Shown: positions 1 through 8,185 of the stretch, piece after piece
Position numbering within the stretch: the first letter of the stretch is position 1
Layout of the letters: each line of letters starts with the position of its first letter
Assembly: GCA_020633335.1 (NCBI GenBank)
Contig: JACKDU010000011.1
Coordinates: 62,001-126,000 of the forward strand
Origin: Myxococcales bacterium
GTDB lineage: Bacteria; Myxococcota_A; Polyangia; Nannocystales; Nannocystaceae
DNA length: 64,000 nucleotides
Reading direction: 5' to 3'
The notes under the pieces: generated by a model
What the model saw: only the letters and a program-made list of their open reading frames with translations
What the model was told of the DNA's origin: nothing
The model's database searches: none
Made by a program: the position numbers and the translations under genes

Positions 1-2
1 TG

Positions 3-224
3 CCCGGCGTCGGCCCCTCGATCGCCCACAAGGTGATCACCTACCGCGAGAGCAAGCCCTTCGGCGACATCACCCACCTCCTGCGGATCAAGGGGATCGG
101 TCGCAAGACCTTCGCCAAGCTCAAGCCCTTCCTCTCGATCGACGGCGCGACCACCCTCCACGTCGTCGACGGCGACGGCGGCGGCGGGGCGGACGACGCG
201 AAGGCGGGCGGCGACGCCGACTAG
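3..224 (+). CDS. Helix-hairpin-helix (ComEA-type) protein, 5' end outside window
   Basis: The window opens inside this gene, so the N-terminus is missing; the frame is open from base 3 to the stop at 222-224. What remains reads PGVGPSIAHKV, then IKGIGRKTFAKLKPFL, the paired glycine hairpins of a ComEA-type helix-hairpin-helix domain that binds double-stranded DNA without sequence specificity. A short Gly/Asp-rich acidic tail follows and ends in DAD. In other bacteria such domains occur in the periplasmic competence receptor ComEA and in small HhH proteins of unknown role; with the N-terminus absent I cannot tell whether this one is exported. The HhH call is sure, the cellular role is not. Confidence 0.75.
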   Translation, partial: PGVGPSIAHKVITYRESKPFGDITHLLRIKGIGRKTFAKLKPFLSIDGATTLHVVDGDGGGGADDAKAGGDAD

Positions 225-284
225 AGCGCCGAGGCCGAGCGGCCGCGGCCTGCGTTTGCACGCGGGGCGCGGCCGCAGATCGAC

Positions 285-427
285 CCCTGGGAGGGGCGAG
301 CGCCGGCCGCGGAGGGTGGGTCCGATCGTCAGCGGTGATCCGGGCTGCGCGAACGAGGCGCAGGCGCAGCCCGGGCCCGATCTTCGATCGGCCCCACCCT
401 CCGCGGCCGGCGCTCGCCCCTCCAGGG
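285..427. repeat. Long near-perfect inverted repeat (about 43-bp arms)
   Basis: Bases 285-328 and 385-427 are reverse complements apart from one extra G and one substitution. A second inverted repeat is nested in the loop (CGGGCTGCGC at 341-350 with GCGCAGCCCG at 364-373). The structure fills the gap between the HhH gene stop (224) and the lipoprotein start (452). It lacks a U-tract, so it is not a classical intrinsic terminator, and no flanking duplication or transposase is seen. Confidence 0.85.
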
Positions 428-451
428 AAAAGCCGCTAAGGTTCCGCCCGC

Positions 452-1567
452 GTGCGCTCCTCTGCCCTGCCAACCCGCGTCCTGGCCGCGTTCCTGGTCG
501 GCGCCAGCCTCGGCGGGTGCCGGGGCGCGGCGACCCGCCCGCCCTACTCGATCGGCGCCGCGCCGGCCCCCGATCTCCTCCTCGCCGCGGCCAGCCCCGC
601 GCTCGACGGGATCCGGGTCTCGGCGGCGAAGATCCGCCTCGGCCGCGGGATCGCCGGCAACCTGATGATGATCGCCCAGCGCCCCGATCGCTTCTCCGGG
701 CAGATCCAGATCTCGGGGAAGGAGCTGGTCTCGCTCGCCTTCCACGAGGAGGGCTACGCGCTCCGCTACGTCGCCGGCGAGGGGCTGCCGGCGGGCTTCT
801 ACAGCGGCCCGCCCTCGGAGTGTGCGATCGCCGAGCTCCTCGGCGTGCCGATGGCCCCGCGCGAGCTCATCGCCCTGATCCTCGGCGGCGCCCCCCTCCT
901 GCCGGGCAAGGCCGAGGTGATCGATCAGGGCTGGGATCGCCGCGAGGGCCACGAGATCCTCCGCCTCCGCAGCGGCGAGCTCGAGGAGGAGCTGCGCTTC
1001 GCCTGGCTCGGCGATCGCTGGTGGCCGGTCGGCGCGTCGCTCTACCGCCGCCGCGGCGCCGAGCTCCTGTGGATCTGGACGGTCCTCCACGAGGACCCGC
1101 GCGCCGTCGACGGCGCCACCCTGCCGAGCAAGACGGTGATCACCCGCCCGGACGGCCGCCGCAAGCAGAAGGTGACGATCACCTACAAGGCCCAGGAGCC
1201 CAACCCCGCGGTCCTCGCCGCCGCCGATGACTCTGGCGGTGACGACACCGGCTGGGAGGACGACGGCGGCTGGGAGGGCGAGGGCGAGGGCAATGGCGAC
1301 GGCGGCTGGGAGAGCGGCGGCGAGGGCCCCGGGGACGGCGGTGGCGGCTGGGAGAGCGGCGGCGAGGGTGGTGAAGGCGCGGCCGCGGGAGCAGGCGGCG
1401 CGGGCGAAGGCGCCACGCCGGCGAGCGAGCCCGCGCCCAAGCCCGCGAGCAAGCCCGCGAGCAAGCCCGCGAAGCCGACGAAGCCGGCGATCCCCTCGCT
1501 CTTCACGCTGACCGGCGACGGCCTCCCGGATCGCGGCAACCTCTGCCGCTATCACAGGCACTCGTGA
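452..1567 (+). CDS. LolA/DUF4292-like lipoprotein with Gly/Glu/Trp low-complexity tail
   Basis: 371-residue predicted lipoprotein. A signal peptide ends in the lipobox LGGC (Cys23). Residues about 40-250 look like the LolA/LolB/DUF4292 lipoprotein-binding barrel: a conserved start on helix DGIRVSAAKIRLG, several beta strands about membrane components, then GVPMAPRELIALILGG. Residues 255-335 are a low-complexity Asp/Glu/Gly/Trp stretch with repeated GGWES units, followed by an Ala-Pro-Lys-Ser linker and a short end. Translation starts with GTG; the stop overlaps the GTG of the next gene (GTGA), so the two are translationally coupled. Function inferred from fold resemblance only: outer-membrane lipid or lipoprotein handling. 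Confidence 0.7.
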   Translation: MRSSALPTRVLAAFLVGASLGGCRGAATRPPYSIGAAPAPDLLLAAASPALDGIRVSAAKIRLGRGIAGNLMMIAQRPDRFSGQIQISGKELVSLAFHEEGYALRYVAGEGLPAGFYSGPPSECAIAELLGVPMAPRELIALILGGAPLLPGKAEVIDQGWDRREGHEILRLRSGELEEELRFAWLGDRWWPVGASLYRRRGAELLWIWTVLHEDPRAVDGATLPSKTVITRPDGRRKQKVTITYKAQEPNPAVLAAADDSGGDDTGWEDDGGWEGEGEGNGDGGWESGGEGPGDGGGGWESGGEGGEGAAAGAGGAGEGATPASEPAPKPASKPASKPAKPTKPAIPSLFTLTGDGLPDRGNLCRYHRHS

Positions 1568-2265
1568 CATCTAGCCCGCTCCTCTTCCACGGCGCCACCT
1601 TCGACCTCGTCGGTCAAAGGCCGCTCCTCTCGCCCGCGCTGGCGGCGGAGATCGAGCGCGTCGAGGCGCGGCTCGGCTGGCAGCTGCCGGCCTCGGTCCG
1701 CGAGTGGTACTCGATCGTCGGGATCGACGAATTCCGCGAGGAGTTCAGCACCCCCAACTTCCAGGTCGCGCTCGCGCGGCTCGGCGTCGATGACGACGAT
1801 GACGAGCTCCTCGCCGAGCGACCGGAGCTCGTGCGCTTCATGGACGAGAACCAGGGCGTCGGCGCCTGGGCCTTCGACCGCGCGAGCGGCGCGGATCCCC
1901 GGGTCTTCGCGCAGTCGGACGGCGGCGAGCCCTGGGACGACTCCGGCCTCCGCTTCGCGGAGTTTCAGTTTGAGCACACGGTCGAGTACCTCACCTACTT
2001 CGACTGGACCTTCCAGCGCCGCCTCGAGGGCCCTCGCCCGCTGATCGAGCGGGCCCTCGCGGTCCTCGACGCCGATCTCCGGCGGATCTCGTTCCCTGAG
2101 TCGCCCGTGCTCGTCCGCATGCTCGCGCCGACCGGCTCGGCCGCCGACTACCTCGACCTCCGACCGATCGGCGACGGCGCGATGGCGCGTCTGCGGGTCC
2201 TCAGCGAAGACGACGCCCGTGGCGTCGCCCTCCTCCGACAGGTCGAGGCCGCGCTCGCCCGCTGA
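1564..2265 (+). CDS. SMI1/KNR4 (SUKH) family protein
   Basis: 233 residues, cytoplasmic, no signal peptide. The N-terminal part reads AAEIERVEARLGWQLPASVREWYSIVG, the typical opening of the SMI1/KNR4 (SUKH) domain (helix, LP..hrewY), and the later EFQFEHTVEYLT fits the second conserved block. In bacteria SUKH proteins are often immunity proteins against contact-dependent nuclease toxins, but many are orphan proteins of unknown role, and no toxin lies next to this one. It starts at a GTG that overlaps the stop of the preceding lipoprotein gene, so it is co-expressed with that gene. Family call good, function open. Confidence 0.7.
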   Translation: MTSSPLLFHGATFDLVGQRPLLSPALAAEIERVEARLGWQLPASVREWYSIVGIDEFREEFSTPNFQVALARLGVDDDDDELLAERPELVRFMDENQGVGAWAFDRASGADPRVFAQSDGGEPWDDSGLRFAEFQFEHTVEYLTYFDWTFQRRLEGPRPLIERALAVLDADLRRISFPESPVLVRMLAPTGSAADYLDLRPIGDGAMARLRVLSEDDARGVALLRQVEAALAR

Positions 2266-2274
2266 GCCGCGGCG

Positions 2275-3672
2275 CTAGCCCTTGTTGCTCGCCCCGAAGG
2301 TCGCGGTGCAGTCGACGGTCCAGGTGCCGTCTGGCCCATCGGGCAGGCGGCAGTAGGAGGTGACCGCCTCCTGATCGCCGTAGGTGGCCGCGTCGACCTC
2401 GACGAGGTCCGCGTCGAAGAGGCGGACGGAGTCGCCCGCGGCCGCGAGGCCGAAGGGGTGCTCGTCCGGGTTGGTCCCCTTGTTGACCACCAGGAAGCCG
2501 CCCGCCGGGATCACCGTGCCGCCCGGGAAGACCAACTCCTCGGCGTCGGCGTCGGGATCGTAGGGGTCGCTGGTGTCGTCGGTGAGGAGCCAGCCGGAGA
2601 TGTCGACCTCGGCGTCGCCGGCGTTGTGGATCTCGATCGGATCGACGTCGCTCGACGAGATCTCGTTGAGCACGACGACGATCTCCTGGGTCTTGGTGCA
2701 GCCGCTGGTGTCGAAGGCGCAGGCGTCCGAGCAGGCCAGGGCGCCGCCGTCGAAGTCGCCGACGTCCGCGCAGGTCTTGTCGTCGAGCGCGTCGCCGTCG
2801 CACTCCTCGCCGGGATCGATGGTCCCGTCGCCGCAGGTCTCGCCCCCCTCGGCCTTGTTGGCCTCCCCCGGGGTCTGGAGGCAGCCCTGCCAGTTCTCGT
2901 CGCCGTCGGCGATCCGGCAGTAGGAGACCTCGGCGAGCGCGCCGTTGAAGGTGATCGCGTCGGCGATCACCCCGCGGCCGTCGGCCAGCGAGATCGTCTC
3001 GTCGTTCGACGACGAGATCCCGAAGGGGAAGTCGCCGCTCATCGCCACGTCGTCGTACTCGAGGAGGACCATCCACGCGCCGGCGGCGAGCTTGGTCCCG
3101 GGCGGGAAGGTGTAGGTCTTGTCGGCCGCGAACTCGGGGTCGTCGGAGAGGAGCCAGCCGCTGAGGTCGGCCTCGGACCCGCCGGCGTTGTAGAGCTCGA
3201 TCACGTCGCCCATCGCCGCGTAGGGCCCCTCGCTCGCGCCCTTCGAGAGGAGCTCGTTGAGCACGACGATCGGCGCGTTCTCGTCGACCTCGCACCCCGA
3301 GGCGTCGAAGGCCGCGCAGCCGGCCGCGCAGCCGAGCTCGCCGCCGACGTAGGGATCGCCGAGGCCGGCGCAGGTCTGGCCGCCGAGCGCCGCGCCGTCG
3401 CAGACCTCGCCGGGGTCGAGCACCCCGTCGCCGCAGGCGCCCCCGCCCTCGGTGTCCGTCCCCGCGCTCCCGCCCCCGGTGTCGGTGCCGGTGCCGGTGC
3501 TGCCGCTGGTCGTGTCGCCGTCGCTCGCCGAGGCCGGCCCGGCGCTGACGGTCGCGCTCGCGGAGTTGGAGGTCCCCTCGCCGGCCATCGAGCAGGCGAT
3601 CGGCGCGAGGGCGACGAGGAGGGTCAGGGTCGTCGCGTTCTTGATCATGGTCATCTTCGATCCTGTCTTCAT
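2275..3672 (-). CDS. Lipoprotein with two lamin-tail domains and Cys-rich CGDG repeats
   Basis: 465 residues. An N-terminal signal ends in a lipobox-like APIACS, followed by a Ser/Thr/Gly linker typical of myxobacterial surface lipoproteins. Two modules follow, each with a Cys-rich repeat (CGDGVLDPGEVCDG; CGDGTIDPGEECDG) and a lamin-tail domain (IVVLNELLSKG...DVIELYN...DLSGWLL; VVVLNEISSSD...DPIEIHN...DISGWLLTDD). Lamin-tail domains in bacteria are usually extracellular and occur in nucleases and surface proteins; no enzyme domain is attached here. The ATG at 3672 has a 16-base palindrome just upstream (3677-3692). Convergent with the SUKH gene, separated by only 9 bases. Confidence 0.8.
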   Translation of the reverse strand: MKTGSKMTMIKNATTLTLLVALAPIACSMAGEGTSNSASATVSAGPASASDGDTTSGSTGTGTDTGGGSAGTDTEGGGACGDGVLDPGEVCDGAALGGQTCAGLGDPYVGGELGCAAGCAAFDASGCEVDENAPIVVLNELLSKGASEGPYAAMGDVIELYNAGGSEADLSGWLLSDDPEFAADKTYTFPPGTKLAAGAWMVLLEYDDVAMSGDFPFGISSSNDETISLADGRGVIADAITFNGALAEVSYCRIADGDENWQGCLQTPGEANKAEGGETCGDGTIDPGEECDGDALDDKTCADVGDFDGGALACSDACAFDTSGCTKTQEIVVVLNEISSSDVDPIEIHNAGDAEVDISGWLLTDDTSDPYDPDADAEELVFPGGTVIPAGGFLVVNKGTNPDEHPFGLAAAGDSVRLFDADLVEVDAATYGDQEAVTSYCRLPDGPDGTWTVDCTATFGASNKG

Positions 3673-3676
3673 GTCT

Positions 3677-3692
3677 ATGTCGGAAGGGACAT
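3677..3692. repeat. 16-base palindromic element, copy 1
   Basis: ATGTCGGAAGGGACAT: 5-bp perfect arms around a 6-base loop. It lies in the 25-base gap between the porin-like gene stop (3698) and the lamin-tail gene start (3672), hence in the leader of the latter. One of five related intergenic copies in the window. Confidence 0.6.
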
Positions 3693-3697
3693 GGCCC

Positions 3698-5161
3698 CTA
3701 GATCGCCCGGAAGAGGCCCTGGGCCTCGAGCTGGAGGAGGAAGCGGTGGGCGTCGGCGGCCTGCGGCGCCCCGGGGATCGGCCCCGCGCTCGCGCCGAAG
3801 CCCTCGTGCTGGTAGGTCGCGTAGAGGCGGACCCGCCGGCGCCGACGCCAGGCGTAGCCGAAGACGTCGGTGAAGGCGCCGGCGGTGACGATGTCGACCG
3901 ACGAGTCGGCGACCCGGAGGTCCTGGCGGACGTGGTCGTACTTGGCGAGGAGGCCGATGTAGGGCTGCCAGGCGTAGGCCGAGACCCAGCCGCCGATGCT
4001 GCGGCTCACCCGGTCGCCCTGCTCGCGGACGCCGAAGGCCTGGACGAGCTCGGCGCCGGCGAAGGCCCAGGGCGAGGCGAAGGTGAGGGCGCCGGCGGCC
4101 CGGTGGGCCCGGGCCGCGCCGACCCCCCACGAGCCGTCGCGGTAGGCCCCGTGGAGCGCGAGGGTGATCGGCCCCTTGGCGTGGCGCCGCCGCAGCGGCC
4201 GGACGGTCAGGATCGCCGTCGTGTTCTTGCCGCGGTTGAGCTCCTCCTGCGCCCGCCCCTCGCCGTTGGTGAGCTGGAGGTCGAGGTCGACGAGGCCCTC
4301 GAGCACGCTCGCGGTGATCGACGCGCCGAGGTCGGCGCGCTCGAAGAGGAGGTTGCGATCGGAGGGGAGGAGGTCGATCCCGCGGGTGTCGTAGCCCTTC
4401 TCGAGCTGCTCGATCCAGCGCTCGGGGATCAGCCCGCCGCGGACGCCGATGCTCACCAGACCGGACCCGAAGCGGGTCGCGACGTGGCCGTAGGCCTGGG
4501 CGAGCCGGATCACCAGGGAGTCGCCGTCGATGCCGATCAGGCTCTGGGGCCCGGCCGAGCGGATCGCCTCGATCCGCAGGGTCGCGCCGGCGTCGAGCCA
4601 CTTGCTCGGGCGGTACCAGAGGTTGGTGCCGAGCTCCGAGCGGTCGAGCGCGAACTCGCCGAAGCGCTGGCCGGCGATCGAGCGGAGGCGGTAGCCGGCG
4701 AAGAGCTCGGCGTCGAGGGTGACGCAGAGGTCCTGCGGCCGGCCCATGTTGCAGATCGGCGCGACCGGCCAGGTGTTGCGGAGGAAGAGGTCCCGCTTGA
4801 AATTGAAGGTGTGGCGCTCCTCGGCCCAGTGCTGGCGCGAGTAGCCGGCGCTGATCGGGGACTGGTCGGCCTGGGCCGCGGGGACGCGCGGCTCGGTGTC
4901 CTCGTCGTTCGAGGCTCCGGCGGTCGCCTCCACCGCTCCGCCCGCGTCGGCCGGCGCCGTCGCGTCGCTCGCGGCAGCGACGTCGCCCGCGGCAGCGACG
5001 TCGCTCGTCTCCGCGACTTTATCCTGACCCGCGTCTTGGCCCTCGACCTCCGCGTCGCTCGCCGCGGCCTCGGGCTCGCTCGGCGCGCTCGCAGGCGGCG
5101 GCGCAGGCGGCGGCGCGAGGAGGAGCGCGATCGCGGCGAGCGTGGGCGCGGCGACGGTCAT
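3698..5161 (-). CDS. Porin-like outer-membrane beta-barrel protein
   Basis: 487 residues. A signal peptide (MTVAAPTLAAIALLLAPPP) precedes an Ala/Asp/Glu-rich linker to about residue 100. The rest is alternating amphipathic strands with aromatic ends (LWYRPSKWLDAGATLRIEA, VSIGVRGGLIPE, FERADLGASITAS, VRLYATYQHEGFG), as in phosphate-selective-porin-like or alginate-porin-like barrels. The ATG at 5161 overlaps the upstream DUF2252 stop (ATGA), which fixes this start and implies an operon. Substrate cannot be read from sequence. Confidence 0.65.
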   Translation of the reverse strand: MTVAAPTLAAIALLLAPPPAPPPASAPSEPEAAASDAEVEGQDAGQDKVAETSDVAAAGDVAAASDATAPADAGGAVEATAGASNDEDTEPRVPAAQADQSPISAGYSRQHWAEERHTFNFKRDLFLRNTWPVAPICNMGRPQDLCVTLDAELFAGYRLRSIAGQRFGEFALDRSELGTNLWYRPSKWLDAGATLRIEAIRSAGPQSLIGIDGDSLVIRLAQAYGHVATRFGSGLVSIGVRGGLIPERWIEQLEKGYDTRGIDLLPSDRNLLFERADLGASITASVLEGLVDLDLQLTNGEGRAQEELNRGKNTTAILTVRPLRRRHAKGPITLALHGAYRDGSWGVGAARAHRAAGALTFASPWAFAGAELVQAFGVREQGDRVSRSIGGWVSAYAWQPYIGLLAKYDHVRQDLRVADSSVDIVTAGAFTDVFGYAWRRRRRVRLYATYQHEGFGASAGPIPGAPQAADAHRFLLQLEAQGLFRAI

Positions 5162-6654
5162 CGGCGGAGGTATCCGAGGCTCGGGCCGTAGCCCTCGAGG
5201 AGCGCGCCGAAGCGGTCGGCGTCGCCGAGCACCACCGGCGCGTAGTCGGCGACGAAGTCGACGGTCTCGCGGACCAGCGCGTCGCCGCGCTCGCCGATCG
5301 CCGCGGCGATCGCCGGCAGGCTCGGCTCCCCGCCGCGTCGCCGGCCGCGGGCGTGGGCGCGGGCGAGGAGGCGGCCGGCCGTCGCCGCGAGCTCGCGGTA
5401 GTCGTCGGCGTCCCACTTGCCCTCGGCGCTCTTCTCGGCGATCCGATCGACGCCGAGCCCCCGCTGGTACTTGGTCCGATCGCGGACCCGCATGGTGATC
5501 CCGCCGGCGTTCGCATGCCCGAGGAGGGGATCGAGGTCGAGCGCGCCCTGGAGCATCCGCTGCATCGCCACCACCCGCTCGCCGTTGTCGGCGTAGGGGC
5601 GCCCGCCGGCGGCCTGCTCGAGGTCGGGGACGATCACCGGGTCGAAGACCTGCTTGAGCTCGAGGAGCACGTCGTCGTCGATCGCCGCGCTCGGCCCCTC
5701 GACCAGGACGTAGTAGCGGCGCACCGGGTAGGAGGCGACGCCGGCCCCGAGGCGCCGACCGATCCCCTTGACCGCGAGGAAGCCCGCCGGCAGCGGCGCG
5801 CCGGCGAGGGTCGCCGGGTAGCTCGCGAGGACCTGGTCGATGAGCCAGCCGTCGTCGTCGCCGATCGGCGTGACCTCGTCGCTGGCGACCGCGAGCTCGA
5901 AGGGGCCGGCCGACCAGGCGAGCGCCGGCTCGATCTCGCCGATCCGGAGCTCACGGCGGCCGCCCTCGATCGCGGTGTAGTCGCTGAGCTCCTCGCGGGC
6001 CCCGCCCTTCTCCGCCGCCTTCTCGATCAGGTCGTCGAGGATCGCCCCGTGGGGCCCGTCGGCGGCCCGCAGCGCCGGGATCGTCCCGCCCGCCTGGGCC
6101 AGCGCGGCGAGCTCGTCGACGTAGCCGCGGGCGAGCGCCTCGGGGGCGTCCTGGACCGCGTCGGCGAAGCCCGGGCTCACCTCGTCGATCGCCGCCGCGG
6201 CGATCGCCACGCTCAGCGCCAGGCGCCGGAGATCGAGGTGGAAGGGGCCGTAGGTCGTCGCGTCGTAGTCGTTGAAGTCGACGACGAGCGCGTCGTCGCT
6301 CGCCCGCCGGAAGGTGCCGATGTTCTCGAGGTGCGGGTCGCCGATCAGGGCGACGTCAGCGGCGTCGGCGGTGACGAAGGCGGTCGGGCGGTAGGCGGCG
6401 CCGCCGGCCTCGGCGCTGTCGCGGGCGAAGCAGCCGACCGTCCCGCGGAAGAACGCGTAGCGGTCGAGGTCCATCTTCGCCAGCTTGCCGGCGGCGAGCT
6501 CGGGGTCGGCCTCGAGGAAGATCTGGTTGTCGAGGACGATCGTCGTGTGCAGCCACTGCGAGCGCGCGTCGCCGGGATCACAGGCGAGGCCGACGAGGGC
6601 CGTCAGGAGCAGGGACCGGGCGAGGCGCGGCCGCAGGGCGTGCGGCGAGGGCAC
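5158..6654 (-). CDS. DUF2252 family lipoprotein
   Basis: 498 residues starting with GTG. The signal LLLTALVGLAC gives a lipobox Cys at about residue 25. The DUF2252 core is clear: GDPHLENIGTFR followed by VVDFNDYDATTYGPFHLDLRRLALS, the family's version of a kinase-like active-site block, and further on a conserved Tyr/Arg region (RDRTKYQRGLG). DUF2252 proteins resemble the aminoglycoside-phosphotransferase/kinase fold; biochemical function is unknown, and an exported lipoprotein member is unusual. It overlaps the start of the porin-like gene by four bases, so a cell-envelope role is likely. Confidence 0.75.
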   Translation of the reverse strand: MPSPHALRPRLARSLLLTALVGLACDPGDARSQWLHTTIVLDNQIFLEADPELAAGKLAKMDLDRYAFFRGTVGCFARDSAEAGGAAYRPTAFVTADAADVALIGDPHLENIGTFRRASDDALVVDFNDYDATTYGPFHLDLRRLALSVAIAAAAIDEVSPGFADAVQDAPEALARGYVDELAALAQAGGTIPALRAADGPHGAILDDLIEKAAEKGGAREELSDYTAIEGGRRELRIGEIEPALAWSAGPFELAVASDEVTPIGDDDGWLIDQVLASYPATLAGAPLPAGFLAVKGIGRRLGAGVASYPVRRYYVLVEGPSAAIDDDVLLELKQVFDPVIVPDLEQAAGGRPYADNGERVVAMQRMLQGALDLDPLLGHANAGGITMRVRDRTKYQRGLGVDRIAEKSAEGKWDADDYRELAATAGRLLARAHARGRRRGGEPSLPAIAAAIGERGDALVRETVDFVADYAPVVLGDADRFGALLEGYGPSLGYLRR

Positions 6655-6786
6655 CGCGGCATCATGCGGGCGAAACGTTACAGCAGTGTGAAATCGCGCC
6701 CAACCTTCGGTGACGATCGCCGCAAATCGGCGTTCTCAGCCCGGTGCGATCCTCGCGACGCACCACTCGATGCGCGGCGGGGTGGC

Positions 6787-7404
6787 TCAGAAGCGAAGCG
6801 TCAGGCTCGGCGTCAGGGTCCCAAACGCGGTCCTGCCGACGCCGAAATTCAGCCGCGCCTGGTGGGTCTCCTTCCACTCGCGCCAGCGGCTGAAGCGGGC
6901 CGCGCCGACCCCGAGGAGCGGCACGCCGACGCCGAGGCCGATGATCCCGAAGGCCAGGATCGTGCCGCCGACGACCGCCCCGAGGGTCTCGACGACCTGA
7001 TCGTCGAGGTTCATCTCGGCCCGCCGCGAGGCGACGATGATCCAGGTCCCCCAGAAGGTCATCGGCAGGGCGTAGACGCCGGTGATCACCGCGCCGGTGA
7101 TCATCATCCCGAGCCCCTTGCTCGGCTCGGGCTCGTAGGGCGCGGGGGCGGGGCCCTCGGGGACCGGCGCCGGCCCGGCCTCCTCGACCTCCTCGACCTC
7201 CTCGATCTCCTGGGCCGGCTCCTCGCCCTCGATCGCCTCGCCCGCGCCCGCGCCCGCGCCCTCGTCGTCGGGCATCAGCGTCATCACCGTCCGCAGGCGC
7301 TGCCCGAGCGGACCGGCCGCGGCGTCGGCGATCGGCGCGAGGGTGAGGCCGGCGCTCAGCGTCACCAGGAGCGAGGCGTCGAGGAGTCGGGCGCGTCGGA
7401 TCAT
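6787..7404 (-). CDS. Membrane protein with acidic Pro/Glu linker, unknown function
   Basis: 205 residues from the ATG at 7404. An N-terminal signal-like helix (ASLLVTLSAGLTLAPIADA) is followed by a Glu/Pro/Ala-rich linker (EEVEEVEEAGPAPVPEGP) and then two hydrophobic helices (GLGMMITGAVITGVYALPMTFWGTWIIVASRR and VGGTILAFGIIGLGVGVPLLGVG). The C-terminus ends in a strand-like TPSLTLRF, which resembles the last beta strand of an outer-membrane protein. No family recognised. Many myxobacteria have similar short membrane proteins with a glycine-rich hairpin. Confidence 0.55.
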   Translation of the reverse strand: MIRRARLLDASLLVTLSAGLTLAPIADAAAGPLGQRLRTVMTLMPDDEGAGAGAGEAIEGEEPAQEIEEVEEVEEAGPAPVPEGPAPAPYEPEPSKGLGMMITGAVITGVYALPMTFWGTWIIVASRRAEMNLDDQVVETLGAVVGGTILAFGIIGLGVGVPLLGVGAARFSRWREWKETHQARLNFGVGRTAFGTLTPSLTLRF

Positions 7405-7487
7405 GGCGCCGATCCTCCGCCCTCGCGGACCTCGGCACAAGGCGTATCTTCGCCCGCGGGGCGGCTCTCGGGGCGCTGGGGCGCCGC

Positions 7488-8060
7488 TCAGGCCCGGTAG
7501 GGATCGTGCGGTGAGACGCCGAGGCGGCCCTCGAGGCGCTCGAGCTCATGGAGCACGGCCTCGACCGCGCCCCGGGCTGAGCGCACGCTCGGGACGTCGA
7601 AGGGATCGAGGGGCCGCGCCCGCTTGGCGACGCTCACCGAGGGGCCGAGGCGGACCACCGCCGCCCGGAAGCGATCGACCTCGCAGCCGACCGACTCGAG
7701 GCGGAGGCGATCGCTCTCGTCGAGCGCGTCGAGCGAGCGCATGCACTGCAGCGTCGCCGACCAGGCGGTGAGGATCGCCACCCGGTAGCGGCCGTCGCGG
7801 ACGCAGCCGAGGGGGACGTCGGGATCGGTGATCAGCACCGTCGAGATCGAGCGGAGCGCGTCGACCAATGAGGTGCGGGTGCCGTGGCTGAGCTCGACCA
7901 GGCGCTGGAGCCCCTGCGGGAGGTGGGCCGGGAGCGCGAGCGGCCCCGGCGGCCCCGGCAGCTCGCGCCGCAGGAGGAGATAGCGGAGCTGACCGCGGAG
8001 CCAGAGGGTGGTCCGCACCCCGCCGTAGAGCACGAGGAAGATGAAGACGATCCACGACAT
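7488..8060 (-). CDS. Hypothetical protein with one N-terminal transmembrane helix
   Basis: 190 residues from the ATG at 8060. It begins MSWIVFIFLVLYGGVRTTLWLRGQLRYLLL, a single membrane anchor followed by basic residues, so the remainder should be cytoplasmic. The soluble part is mostly helical with a conserved-looking ALDESDRLRLESVGCEVDRFRAAVVRLG. No recognised domain. It is divergent from hemE, with a 125-base shared upstream region. Confidence 0.5.
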   Translation of the reverse strand: MSWIVFIFLVLYGGVRTTLWLRGQLRYLLLRRELPGPPGPLALPAHLPQGLQRLVELSHGTRTSLVDALRSISTVLITDPDVPLGCVRDGRYRVAILTAWSATLQCMRSLDALDESDRLRLESVGCEVDRFRAAVVRLGPSVSVAKRARPLDPFDVPSVRSARGAVEAVLHELERLEGRLGVSPHDPYRA

Positions 8061-8185
8061 CGCCGCGCGCCCAGAGAGTATGGCCCAAAGCCGCGGTGCC
8101 GCGGAGGCCCGCGTCCGATGGCCGCGGCGCCGAGCGCCCGTCGGCGAGTGCCCGTCGGCGCGCACACCGGGTATAGTCGCGGCCG

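Noticed and set aside
329..1570. 413-residue minus-strand reading frame opposite the first lipoprotein gene
   Set aside because: Arg/Ala-rich antisense shadow of the plus-strand lipoprotein, typical of high-GC DNA; no domain.
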